64,000 nucleotides of DNA from positions 828,112 to 892,111 of the forward strand of contig NZ_FPBK01000001.1 in NCBI RefSeq assembly GCF_900116665.1. The letters run 5' to 3'. Below, piece after piece: positions 34,763 to 42,976 of this stretch. The notes under the pieces are model-generated. The model was given only the letters and a program-made list of their open reading frames with translations, did not search any database and was not told the DNA's origin. The position numbers and the translations under genes were made by a program. How positions within the stretch are numbered: the first letter of the stretch is position 1; each line of letters starts with the position of its first letter. This DNA comes from Pustulibacterium marinum (GTDB taxonomy: Bacteria; Bacteroidota; Bacteroidia; Flavobacteriales; Flavobacteriaceae).

Positions 34763-36085
34763 ATGGCAAAATTTGAACTGAAATTACCTAAAATGGGAGA
34801 AAGTGTTGCAGAAGCTACGGTAACTTCCTGGTTAAAAGAAGTTGGAGACACTATTGAAGCAGATGAAGCTATCGTGGAAGTAGCTACAGATAAAGTAGAT
34901 TCCGAAGTTCCTAGTGAAGTAGATGGCGTTTTGGTAGAGAAATTTTTTGAAGCAAATGATGTAGTAAAAGTAGGTGAAGTACTTGGGATAATAGAAATTG
35001 AAGGTGATGGTGAAAACGCGGCTACAAGAACAGAGCAAGTTGCAGTAGAGGAAAACCAAGAAGAGCCAGAAGAAGTAGCTGCTTTAGAAGCTTCTTTCGC
35101 GTCGGCAAAAGAAAGCATTCAAGTACCAACAGAAGATTTTTCGGAAACCGAAAGATTCTATTCTCCTTTAGTTAAAAATATAGCGAAGGAAGAAGGTATT
35201 TCGTTATCAGAATTAGAGCAAGTAAACGGAACAGGTAAAGATGGTCGTGTAACCAAAAATGACATCTTAGAATATCTAGAGAACAAGAAAAATGGAGTCG
35301 TAGAGCAAAAGCCTGTTCAAAAAGAAACTCCGGTGGCGCCTATTTCAAAATCCGTTGCGCCAAAATCTGTAAACGGAGATTCGGAAGTTGTAGAGATGAG
35401 CAGAATGGGTAAAATCATTGCGGATCATATGAAGGAGAGTTTACAAACATCGGCTCATGTTCAAAGTTTTATTGAAGTAGACGTTACCAATATCTGGAAC
35501 TGGAGAAACAAACATAAAGATGCTTTTCAAAAGCGTGAAGGTGAAAAATTAACGTTTACACCAATCTTTATGGAAGCCATTGCCAAAGCCTTGAAAGATT
35601 TTCCAATGATGAATATTTCTATGGATGGTGACAAAATCATCAAGCATAAGAATGTGAATCTAGGTATGGCAGCAGCATTGCCAGACGGTAATCTAATTGT
35701 GCCGGTAATCAAGAATGCAGATCAACTAAATATGGTTGGTATGGCCAAAGTGGTAAATGATTTGGCAGACAGAGCTCGTAAAAATCAGTTAAAACCAGAT
35801 GAAATTAAAGACGGAACATACACTGTAACCAATATTGGTATGTTTGGCGCTGTAATGGGAACGCCAATCATCAACCAGCCACAAGTAGGTATTTTAGCGT
35901 TAGGAGCTATTCGTAAAGTTCCAGCGGTTATCGAAACTAAGGATGGAGACTTTATTGGAATTCGAATGAAAATGTTCTTGTCGCACAGTTATGATCATCG
36001 TGTAGTAAACGGAGCTTTAGGAAGTCAGTTTGCGAAAGCTGTAGCAGATAATTTGGAGAATTTTGATCCAAATCGCGAAGTATAA
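34763..36085 (+). CDS. 2-oxo acid dehydrogenase E2, dihydrolipoamide acyltransferase
   Basis: A 440-residue E2 component. A single N-terminal lipoyl domain (about 3-77) has the lipoylated Lys44 in ATDKVDSEV. An acidic linker leads to the E3-binding domain (about 128-168, SPLVKNIAKEEGISLSELEQ). The catalytic domain (about 200-440) ends in YDHRVVNGALGSQF, where the usual DHRxxDG motif has Asn for Asp, seen often in Bacteroidota branched-chain E2. The matching E1 and E3 genes are not here. It probably serves branched-chain 2-oxoacids, though 2-oxoglutarate or pyruvate remain possible. Confidence 0.92.
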   Translation: MAKFELKLPKMGESVAEATVTSWLKEVGDTIEADEAIVEVATDKVDSEVPSEVDGVLVEKFFEANDVVKVGEVLGIIEIEGDGENAATRTEQVAVEENQEEPEEVAALEASFASAKESIQVPTEDFSETERFYSPLVKNIAKEEGISLSELEQVNGTGKDGRVTKNDILEYLENKKNGVVEQKPVQKETPVAPISKSVAPKSVNGDSEVVEMSRMGKIIADHMKESLQTSAHVQSFIEVDVTNIWNWRNKHKDAFQKREGEKLTFTPIFMEAIAKALKDFPMMNISMDGDKIIKHKNVNLGMAAALPDGNLIVPVIKNADQLNMVGMAKVVNDLADRARKNQLKPDEIKDGTYTVTNIGMFGAVMGTPIINQPQVGILALGAIRKVPAVIETKDGDFIGIRMKMFLSHSYDHRVVNGALGSQFAKAVADNLENFDPNREV

Positions 36086-36185
36086 AATTTAGAATTAATC
36101 AATATACCAATGATTAAGGTGAATTATCTAAAAGTTTTTACTTTGCGGGTAGTTTACCTTAATTTGTTTATAAATCGTACATAAA

Positions 36186-36959
36186 ATGGAATTAAACCTG
36201 TCTAAGCCTATTTGTTTTTTTGATCTGGAAACAACCGGAACAGATATAACAAAAGACAGAATCGTAGAGATATCTATTCTTAAAGTATTTCCAAATGGAA
36301 ATAAAGAAAGTAAAACTTGGTTGGTAAATCCAGAAATGAAAATTCCAGATCAAGTAATTGCTGTGCATGGAATTAGTAATGAGAAAGTAGCCAATGAACC
36401 TACTTTTAAAGAGTTAGCTAAGCAAGTGTATAGTATGATCAAGGATTGTGATCTTGGTGGGTATAACTCTGATAGATTTGATATTCCATTATTGGCGGAA
36501 GAAATGTTGCGCGCAGAAGTAGATTTTGATATGAAAAATACAGTTGCGGTAGATGTGCAAACCATATTTCATAAAATGGAACAAAGAACCCTTTCTGCAG
36601 CATATAAATTTTACTGCGGAAAGAGTTTAGAAGATGCGCATAGTGCAGCTGCAGATACCAATGCAACGTACGAAGTATTAAAATCGCAGCTTGATAGGTA
36701 TGATGAACTAGAGAATAATATCAAGTCATTATCAGCCTTTACAAAAAGAAGAAATACAGCAGATTTTGCAGGTTTTATAGCGTTTAATAAAGACGGCGAA
36801 GAAGTTTTTACTTTCGGAAAACATAAAGGGAAAAAAGTAGATGATATTTTAGATACTGAACCTGGCTACTTTGGTTGGGTAATGAATGCTGATTTTCCGC
36901 TGTACACAAAGAAAGTATTAACAGGGATAAAACTTCGTAAATTGAGTACCAAACTATAA
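36186..36959 (+). CDS. DnaQ-like 3'-5' exonuclease
   Basis: A 257-residue exonuclease of the DEDDh class. The metal site begins FFDLETTGTD (Asp13, Glu15), followed by VAVHGISNEKV, and DLGGYNSDRFDIPLL (third Asp), then HSAAADTNATYEVL with the catalytic His and last Asp. A C-terminal domain (about 190-257) carries FAGFIAFNKDGEEVFTFGKHKGKKV, a small beta domain found in related DNA polymerase III epsilon-like proteins, split here as FTFGKHKGKKV. It may proofread or repair DNA. It is the first of four closely spaced genes ending in cinA. Confidence 0.9.
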   Translation: MELNLSKPICFFDLETTGTDITKDRIVEISILKVFPNGNKESKTWLVNPEMKIPDQVIAVHGISNEKVANEPTFKELAKQVYSMIKDCDLGGYNSDRFDIPLLAEEMLRAEVDFDMKNTVAVDVQTIFHKMEQRTLSAAYKFYCGKSLEDAHSAAADTNATYEVLKSQLDRYDELENNIKSLSAFTKRRNTADFAGFIAFNKDGEEVFTFGKHKGKKVDDILDTEPGYFGWVMNADFPLYTKKVLTGIKLRKLSTKL

Positions 36960-36982
36960 GTTGATTTTAAAGACTTTCAAGA

Positions 36983-37594
36983 ATGAAAATTATTTGTGTA
37001 GGGCGTAATTATACAGATCATATTAAGGAGTTGGCAAATGAAAAACCAACAGATCCGGTTATTTTCATGAAACCCGATAGCGCTGTGTTACCAAACCAAC
37101 AACCATTTTACATTCCAGAGTTTTCAGATGATGTGCATTATGAAGTGGAAGTTTTGGTGAAAATTAAAAAGGTAGGAAAACATATTAGCGAGAAATTTGC
37201 GCACAAATATTATGATGAAATAGGTCTTGGAATCGATTTTACAGCAAGAGATCTTCAATCAAAATTAAAAGATAAAGGATTACCATGGGAAAAGGCCAAA
37301 GGCTTTGATGGTTCTGCCGTAGTTGGTAAGTTTTTTTCAAAAGAAGAATTCAACGATGTGAATGCTATAGCATTTTCATTGGAAAAAAATGGAGAAAAAG
37401 TCCAAGATGGACATACGAGCTTAATGCTTTGGAAGATTGATGAAATAATAGCGTATATTTCACAATATTTCATGTTGAAAAAAGGAGATCTTATATTTAC
37501 AGGAACTCCTGCAGGTGTTGGTCGTGTTGCTACAGATGATGTTCTGGTGGGAGTGATAAATAATAAAGAAGCATTTAAAATTTCAGTTAAATAG
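36983..37594 (+). CDS. Fumarylacetoacetate hydrolase family protein
   Basis: A 203-residue enzyme of the FAH superfamily (YcgM/FAHD1-like). It opens with KIICVGRNYTDHIKEL and has EVEVLVKIKKVGKHI, GLGIDFTARDLQ and FTGTPAGVGRV. Glu-x-Glu in HYEVEVLV is the metal pair. FAHD1-like members hydrolyse acylpyruvates or decarboxylate oxaloacetate. The gene is 23 bases after the exonuclease and 1 base before the Hpt protein. No aromatic catabolism genes are present, so the housekeeping FAHD1-like role is most likely. Confidence 0.9.
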   Translation: MKIICVGRNYTDHIKELANEKPTDPVIFMKPDSAVLPNQQPFYIPEFSDDVHYEVEVLVKIKKVGKHISEKFAHKYYDEIGLGIDFTARDLQSKLKDKGLPWEKAKGFDGSAVVGKFFSKEEFNDVNAIAFSLEKNGEKVQDGHTSLMLWKIDEIIAYISQYFMLKKGDLIFTGTPAGVGRVATDDVLVGVINNKEAFKISVK

Positions 37595-37595
37595 C

Positions 37596-37928
37596 ATGTA
37601 TAATTTAGTAAAATTAGAAGAACTCTCGGGAGGTGATAGTGATTTTATTGTCTCGGTTATTACTTTGTTTATAGAGGAAGTTCCAGAAGATATTCTTCAA
37701 ATATCAAAAGGTATTGATGAGAAAGATTTTACCAAAATCTATCAACATGCTCATAAAATAAAACCAAATGTAGATTTGGTAGGTTTAGATTTGGCATTTC
37801 AAAAAATTCTGGAAATTGAACAAAGTGCTAAATCAGAAAATATGCCAGAGGTTCTTGAAAAGTATGCGATTATAAAATCTGAAGTTGAGGATGCAGTAGA
37901 AGCTTTAAAAAAAGATTTTAAATTATAA
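37596..37928 (+). CDS. Orphan histidine phosphotransfer (Hpt) domain protein
   Basis: A 110-residue helical protein that is little more than one Hpt domain. The phosphorylatable His is in YQHAHKIKPNVDLVG (His53 likely), with Lys at the expected spacing; the usual Gly after Lys is Pro here. The C-terminal helix region is KSEVEDAVEALKKD. No histidine kinase or response regulator lies in this window, so it must pick up phosphate from hybrid kinases elsewhere. It sits 1 base from FAH and shares one base with cinA, so all are coupled. Confidence 0.82.
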   Translation: MYNLVKLEELSGGDSDFIVSVITLFIEEVPEDILQISKGIDEKDFTKIYQHAHKIKPNVDLVGLDLAFQKILEIEQSAKSENMPEVLEKYAIIKSEVEDAVEALKKDFKL

Positions 37929-39181
37929 TGGTACAGGCAGAAATCATTACAATTGGTGATGAAATTCTTATAGGTCAAATAGTAGATACCAATTCAGCTT
38001 ATATAGGAAAGGCTCTTAATAAAATAGGAGTAAATGTGTATCAAATTTCTTCTGTTCAAGATGATGAACAACATATTTTAAATGCACTTTCTGAAGCTAC
38101 TTCTCGAGTAGATATTGTGATTATTACTGGTGGTTTGGGACCAACGAAGGATGATATTACCAAACATACGATATGTAAATTCTTTGGTGATACTTTGGTT
38201 CAAAACAAAGCTGTATTAGCTCATGTTGAAGAATTATTTGCAAAACATATTAAAAGTACACCTATTTCAGATTTGAATAGAGCGCAAGCTATGGTTCCTT
38301 CCTCCTGTGAAGTGCTCATGAATAATTATGGCACTGCTCCTGGGATGTGGTTGGAAAAAAATGGAAAGGTCTATATTTCCATGCCTGGAGTTCCGTTTGA
38401 GATGAAGGCTTTGATGGAGGAAACTGTACTTTCTAAAATTCAGCAAAAATTCAAACGCCCTTTTATACTTCATAAAACAATTTTAACTGCTGGCTTGGGC
38501 GAAAGTGCTGTGGCTAATAGATTATCAGATTTTGAAGAGAAATTACCTGAGTTTATTAAACTTGCATATCTACCAAATTTTGGAAGAGTACGTTTAAGAT
38601 TAACAGCTAAGGGCTCTGATGAAGATCTTTTGAAAGATGAAATAAAGACTCAGACATCCCATCTTTATGAATTGTTGAGTGATATTATATATGGAGAGGA
38701 AGATCAAGGAGACACAGAAGTTATAGTTGGAAATTTACTTAAGAATAAAAAATATACATTAGCTACTGCAGAAAGTTGTACGGGAGGTAAAATAGCAGAA
38801 ACCATTACTTCAGTTCCGGGTGCTTCAGCTTATTTTAAAGGAAGTATCGTAAGTTATGCAACTGAAACAAAGTTGGAAATCCTTAAAGTTCCTTCTACTA
38901 TTATTGATAAATACTCTGTAGTAAGTGCTGAGGTTGCAGAAAGTATGGCTTTAAATGTTCAGAAATTATTAAAAACTGACTTTGCTGTGGCAACAACAGG
39001 CAATGCTGGCCCGTCAAAAGGAGATTCTGATGCAGAAGTAGGAACGGTTTATGTTGCTTTGGCACATCCAAAAGGAGTTTTTTCTAAAAAATGTAATTTT
39101 GGTAAAAGCCGTGAAAGAGTGATAAATAGGGCGGTTATAGAGGCTTTAGAAATGTTGAGAAAAGAAATTTTAAAAAATTAA
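37928..39181 (+). CDS. cinA: CinA-family protein, competence/damage-inducible, NMN deamidase
   Basis: A 417-residue protein with two domains: an N-terminal MoCF-like pyrophosphatase (about 1-170, EIITIGDEILIGQIVDTNS, then TGGLGPTKDD) and a C-terminal NMN deamidase (about 250-417, TLATAESCTGGKIAETI and GNAGPSKGDSDAEVGTV). It recycles NMN produced by NAD-dependent DNA ligase and cleans up nucleotides such as ADP-ribose. The start overlaps the Hpt stop by one base. It lies immediately upstream of rpmB with a separate promoter, the usual Flavobacteriia order. Confidence 0.95.
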   Translation: MVQAEIITIGDEILIGQIVDTNSAYIGKALNKIGVNVYQISSVQDDEQHILNALSEATSRVDIVIITGGLGPTKDDITKHTICKFFGDTLVQNKAVLAHVEELFAKHIKSTPISDLNRAQAMVPSSCEVLMNNYGTAPGMWLEKNGKVYISMPGVPFEMKALMEETVLSKIQQKFKRPFILHKTILTAGLGESAVANRLSDFEEKLPEFIKLAYLPNFGRVRLRLTAKGSDEDLLKDEIKTQTSHLYELLSDIIYGEEDQGDTEVIVGNLLKNKKYTLATAESCTGGKIAETITSVPGASAYFKGSIVSYATETKLEILKVPSTIIDKYSVVSAEVAESMALNVQKLLKTDFAVATTGNAGPSKGDSDAEVGTVYVALAHPKGVFSKKCNFGKSRERVINRAVIEALEMLRKEILKN

Positions 39182-39189
39182 TAAACGGG

Positions 39190-39221
39190 TTTGGCTATTA
39201 GATAAAAAAATAGTTACTTTG
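39190..39221 (+). promoter_or_regulatory. Promoter of the rpmB-rpmG-DUF4295 operon
   Basis: TTTG at 39190-39193, a 20-base spacer, then TTACTTTG (39214-39221) form a -33/-7 pair close to the Bacteroidota consensus. It lies 35 bases before rpmB, as expected for a strong ribosomal protein promoter. Confidence 0.7.
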
Positions 39222-39256
39222 CACCCTGTTTTAAATAACGCATAAAGAATAAGAAG

Positions 39257-39496
39257 ATGTCAAGAGTTTGTGAACTAACTGGTAAGAAAGCAATGGTGGG
39301 AAATAATGTTTCTCACGCAATGAACAAGACAAAGCGTAAATTCGACGCTAACTTGATTAAGAAACGTTTCTACATTCCTGAAGAGGATAAGTGGGTAACT
39401 TTAAAAGTTTCTACAGCAGCATTGAAAACTATCAACAAAAAAGGTATTTCAGCTGTAATCAAAGAGGCTAACGCAAAAGGTTTCTTAACTAAATAA
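39257..39496 (+). CDS. rpmB: 50S ribosomal protein L28
   Basis: A 79-residue ribosomal protein. [21 protein letters not shown] and [11 protein letters not shown] are L28 signatures; the start of this chain is given in two pieces here ([17 protein letters not shown], then SHAMNKTKR). The single Cys suggests a zinc-independent variant, not the four-Cys type. It is the first gene of the L28-L33-DUF4295 operon and is preceded by a good promoter. Confidence 0.97.
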   Translation: MSRVCELTGKKAMVGNNVSHAMNKTKRKFDANLIKKRFYIPEEDKWVTLKVSTAALKTINKKGISAVIKEANAKGFLTK

Positions 39497-39510
39497 AAAA
39501 TTTTAGAAAG

Positions 39511-39693
39511 ATGGCAAAGAAAGGTAATAGAATTCAGGTAATCTTAGAGTGTACAGAGCATAAAGAAACTGGTATGCCAGGTACATCACGTTATATCACA
39601 ACTAAGAACAAAAAAAATACTCCAGATAGATTAGAGATTAAAAAATTTAATCCGATCTTAAAGAGAATGACTGTTCATAAAGAAATCAAATAA
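39511..39693 (+). CDS. rpmG: 50S ribosomal protein L33
   Basis: A 60-residue ribosomal protein with the start [17 protein letters not shown] and the sequence [19 protein letters not shown]. It lacks the CxxC pairs of zinc-binding L33 and is of the zinc-free type. The gap to rpmB is 14 bases and to the DUF4295 gene 12 bases. Confidence 0.96.
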   Translation: MAKKGNRIQVILECTEHKETGMPGTSRYITTKNKKNTPDRLEIKKFNPILKRMTVHKEIK

Positions 39694-39705
39694 TTTAAGT
39701 AAGTC

Positions 39706-39861
39706 ATGGCAAAGAAAACGGTAGCAACTTTACAAACAAGTTCAAAGAGATTAACCAAAGCTATGAAAATGGTTAAGTCTCCAAAGACAGGAGCATATAC
39801 TTTTGTGGAATCTGTAATGACTCCAGAAGAGGTTAACGACTGGTTAGCAAAACAAAAATAA
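39706..39861 (+). CDS. DUF4295 small basic protein of the ribosomal operon
   Basis: A 51-residue basic protein: AKKTVATLQTSSKRLTKAMK, KSPKTGAYTFVESV and MTPEEVNDWLAKQK. It matches DUF4295, a Bacteroidota-restricted family always placed after rpmG. Its role is unknown; its size, charge and position suggest a lineage-specific ribosome-associated protein. The ATG is at 39706 and the TAA at 39859-39861. A terminator follows within 30 bases. Confidence 0.88.
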   Translation: MAKKTVATLQTSSKRLTKAMKMVKSPKTGAYTFVESVMTPEEVNDWLAKQK

Positions 39862-39884
39862 CAGTTCACAACGTTATATATTAT

Positions 39885-39916
39885 AAGCTACTTTCTTTCG
39901 AGAGTAGCTTTTTTTA
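39885..39916 (+). terminator. Rho-independent terminator of the rpmB operon
   Basis: AAGCTACTTTC (39885-39895) pairs with GAGAGTAGCTT (39900-39910), one wobble, with loop TTTC, followed by a long T run on the + strand. Confidence 0.85.
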
Positions 39917-40006
39917 TATTTATATGTATTTTTGATTTAGCTTTGTGCCAATAGTTTTTTTATTAATTATAAATCTGCCCCGAAGCAGAAATTTATTTTA
40001 AGTTAC

Positions 40007-40960
40007 ATGAGCCTATTTAAACGCATATTTTCTTCGGAAAAGAAAGAAACTTTAGATAAAGGATTAGAGAAATCTAAAGACACTTTTTTCTCAAAACTTT
40101 CTAAAGCCGTAGCAGGAAAATCTAAAGTAGATGATGATGTCTTGGATAATCTAGAAGAGGTTTTAGTTACAAGTGATGTTGGAGTAAATACCACTTTAAA
40201 GGTTATTGAACGTATAGAGGCGCGTGTTGCAAAAGATAAATATGTTGGCACTGCAGAGTTAAATCAAATCCTAAGAGAAGAAATTGCTGGGCTTCTTTCA
40301 GAAACCAATTCAGGAAACGAAACCGAATTTTCTGTTCCAACAGACAAAAAACCATACGTTTTAATGGTGGTTGGTGTAAATGGTGTTGGTAAAACTACAA
40401 CCATTGGTAAGCTAGCCTATCAATTTAAAAAACAAGGTAAAAAAGTGGTTTTAGGTGCTGCAGATACTTTTAGAGCAGCAGCAATAGACCAACTTCAAAT
40501 TTGGGCAGACCGTGTAGATGTACCTATTGTAAAGCAGAGTATGGGATCTGATCCTGCTTCTGTAGCGTTTGATACATTAAAATCGGCTGTTACACAAGAT
40601 GCTGATGTGGTCATTATAGATACTGCAGGTCGTTTACATAACAAAGTGAATTTGATGAATGAGCTTTCAAAAGTAAAGCGTGTCATGCAGAAAGTTGTAG
40701 GCGATGCTCCGCATGATGTAATGTTGGTGTTAGATGGTTCTACTGGTCAAAATGCTTTTGAACAAGCAAAGCAATTTACCAAAGCAACAGAAGTTACGTC
40801 TTTAGCTGTTACCAAATTAGACGGTACTGCAAAAGGTGGTGTTGTAATTGGTATTTCAGATCAGTTTCAAATTCCTGTAAAATATATTGGAGTAGGTGAA
40901 GGTATCGATGATCTTCAGGTATTCAATAAATTTGAATTTGTAGACTCGTTCTTTAAGTAA
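40007..40960 (+). CDS. ftsY: Signal recognition particle receptor FtsY
   Basis: A 317-residue GTPase that receives SRP-ribosome complexes at the inner membrane. N-terminal basic and helical segment (about 1-90), then the NG domain: VGVNGVGKTTTIGKLA (P-loop), DTFRAAAIDQLQ, DTAGR, TKLDGTAKGG and IGVGEGIDDL. The N-terminal A domain is very short, as is usual in Bacteroidota. It follows the rpmB operon terminator by about 90 bases and overlaps the next gene by 1 base. Confidence 0.96.
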   Translation: MSLFKRIFSSEKKETLDKGLEKSKDTFFSKLSKAVAGKSKVDDDVLDNLEEVLVTSDVGVNTTLKVIERIEARVAKDKYVGTAELNQILREEIAGLLSETNSGNETEFSVPTDKKPYVLMVVGVNGVGKTTTIGKLAYQFKKQGKKVVLGAADTFRAAAIDQLQIWADRVDVPIVKQSMGSDPASVAFDTLKSAVTQDADVVIIDTAGRLHNKVNLMNELSKVKRVMQKVVGDAPHDVMLVLDGSTGQNAFEQAKQFTKATEVTSLAVTKLDGTAKGGVVIGISDQFQIPVKYIGVGEGIDDLQVFNKFEFVDSFFK

Positions 40961-41238
40961 TGGAAAGAACTAGTCTGTTAAAAACTGCCCATCGAATTGT
41001 AGTGATTTATTGCTTGGTTTTTCCACTTATAAAACTCATCGCTATTTTTAAAGGAAGCTGGGTGTATGCCAATCTTATTATTATGATTGCAATGTTGATT
41101 GTAGGTGGAATTGGTGCTTTACTTCTCAAAAAAAATAGATACACTTGGGTATATACCATTTTTGGAATAATTTTTATTTCTGCATTACGATGTTACGAAT
41201 TAGATCTTATGGCATATCTACATAAGGTGCTTGGCTAA
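40960..41238 (+). CDS. Small hypothetical membrane protein
   Basis: A 92-residue protein with three predicted membrane helices (about 13-32, 36-56, 60-85). No family recognised. The ATG overlaps the ftsY stop by one base (TAATG), so translation is coupled to ftsY. Its association with the SRP receptor may be only by operon. Basic residues between helices 2 and 3 suggest a cytoplasmic loop there. Confidence 0.65.
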   Translation: MERTSLLKTAHRIVVIYCLVFPLIKLIAIFKGSWVYANLIIMIAMLIVGGIGALLLKKNRYTWVYTIFGIIFISALRCYELDLMAYLHKVLG

Positions 41239-41272
41239 TATCATTATTTCTTCATTTTAAAATATTTCTCTC

Positions 41273-42907
41273 ATGATTACAGTAGATGCTGTTAAGGTTG
41301 AATTTGGTGGAACAACATTATTTTCAGATGTCTCTTTTGCTATCAACGAAAATGATAAAATAGCCCTTATGGGGAAAAATGGTGCCGGAAAATCTACTTT
41401 GATGAAGATTATTGCAGGAATCAATAAGCCAACTTCAGGGAATGTTTCAGTTCCTAAAGAACGAAAAGTGGCTTATTTACCGCAGCATTTATTAACCGAA
41501 GATTCGGCTACTGTTTTTGAAGAAACTTCAAAAGCCTTCGAAGGTATTTTCAAAATGAAAGCTGAAATAGATGCCATCAATGAAGAGCTTACGGTAAGAA
41601 CTGATTACGAGAGTGACGCGTATATGAAACTGATTGAAAAGGTTTCAGAATTAAGCGAGCAGTTCTATGCTGTTGAAGAAATAAATTACGAGGCTGAGGT
41701 TGAAAAAATTCTTATCGGATTAGGGTTTTTACGTTCAGATTTTAATAGATCAACGTCTGAATTTAGTGGAGGTTGGCGTATGCGTATTGAGTTGGCAAAA
41801 TTGTTATTACAGAAACCAGATTTAATTCTGCTAGATGAGCCAACAAACCACATGGATATTGAATCTATTCAGTGGTTAGAAGATTTTTTGATCAATTCAG
41901 CCAATGCGGTAATGGTCATTTCTCACGACCGTGCCTTTGTAGATAATATTACCACGCGAACCATAGAAGTTACTATGGGACGTATTTATGATTACAAAGC
42001 TAAATATTCAGATTATTTAGAGTTACGAAAAGATCGTAGAGCACATCAACAGAAAGCTTATGACGAGCAACAAAAAATGATTGCAGAAACCAGAGAGTTT
42101 ATCGATCGTTTTAAAGGAACTTATTCTAAAACTTTACAAGTACAATCACGTGTGAAGATGTTAGAAAAGTTAGATATTATTCAGGTTGATGAAGTGGATA
42201 CTTCTGCATTAAGTTTACGTTTTCCACCATCGCCACGATCTGGTCAATATCCGGTTACAGTAACTGAATTGTCTAAAAGTTATGATGAACATGTAGTCTT
42301 CAAAAATGCTAATTTAGTTGTAGAGCGTGGAGAAAAAGTAGCTTTTGTAGGTAGAAACGGAGAAGGAAAGTCTACTATGGTGAAAGCTATTATGGGTGAA
42401 ATTGATTTTGAAGGTGGCTTACAACTTGGGCATAATGTGCAAATAGGATATTTTGCGCAAAATCAAGCTGCTTTGTTAGATGAATCACTATCTGTTTTTG
42501 AAACGATTGATGCTATTGCAGAAGGTGATATCCGAACTAAAATCAAAGATATTTTGGGGGCTTTTATGTTTGGTGGCGACGATGTGACTAAGAAAGTGAA
42601 AGTACTTTCTGGTGGTGAAAAAACGCGTTTGGCAATGATTAAACTGTTGTTAGAACCTGTGAATTTGCTAATTCTTGATGAGCCTACCAATCACTTAGAT
42701 ATGAAAACCAAAGACATCATCAAAGATGCGCTGAAAGCTTTTGACGGAACTTTGATTTTGGTATCGCACGATCGTGATTTCTTAGACGGATTGGCAACTA
42801 AAGTGTTTGAGTTTGGTAACAAACGTGTAAAAGAACATTTCGAAGATATTTCTGGATTCCTCGAAATGAAAAAAATGGAAAATCTACGCGATATAGAGCG
42901 TAAGTAA
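41273..42907 (+). CDS. ABC-F family ATPase
   Basis: A 544-residue soluble protein with two ATP-binding cassettes and no membrane segments. Walker A: GKNGAGKSTL and GRNGEGKSTM. Signature: SGGWRMRIELAK and SGGEKTRLAM. Walker B: LILLDEPTNHMD and LLILDEPTNHLD. The linker with an arm of charged residues lies about 240-320. ABC-F proteins act on ribosomes, either to resolve stalled translation or to protect against antibiotics. This one looks like the housekeeping group (YbiT/YdiF-like), not a resistance factor. It lies 34 bases after the ftsY-linked membrane gene. Confidence 0.92.
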   Translation: MITVDAVKVEFGGTTLFSDVSFAINENDKIALMGKNGAGKSTLMKIIAGINKPTSGNVSVPKERKVAYLPQHLLTEDSATVFEETSKAFEGIFKMKAEIDAINEELTVRTDYESDAYMKLIEKVSELSEQFYAVEEINYEAEVEKILIGLGFLRSDFNRSTSEFSGGWRMRIELAKLLLQKPDLILLDEPTNHMDIESIQWLEDFLINSANAVMVISHDRAFVDNITTRTIEVTMGRIYDYKAKYSDYLELRKDRRAHQQKAYDEQQKMIAETREFIDRFKGTYSKTLQVQSRVKMLEKLDIIQVDEVDTSALSLRFPPSPRSGQYPVTVTELSKSYDEHVVFKNANLVVERGEKVAFVGRNGEGKSTMVKAIMGEIDFEGGLQLGHNVQIGYFAQNQAALLDESLSVFETIDAIAEGDIRTKIKDILGAFMFGGDDVTKKVKVLSGGEKTRLAMIKLLLEPVNLLILDEPTNHLDMKTKDIIKDALKAFDGTLILVSHDRDFLDGLATKVFEFGNKRVKEHFEDISGFLEMKKMENLRDIERK

Positions 42908-42945
42908 AATAAAAGTGTGAGTACTGTTATCCAAAATTAAAATTG

Positions 42946-42953
42946 TACTTTTG
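42946..42953 (+). promoter_or_regulatory. -7 promoter element of rimO
   Basis: TACTTTTG matches TAnnTTTG exactly, 23 bases before the rimO ATG. No clear -33 TTG. Confidence 0.5.
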
Positions 42954-42976
42954 CACTCCAAATTCGGTAAAACTGT

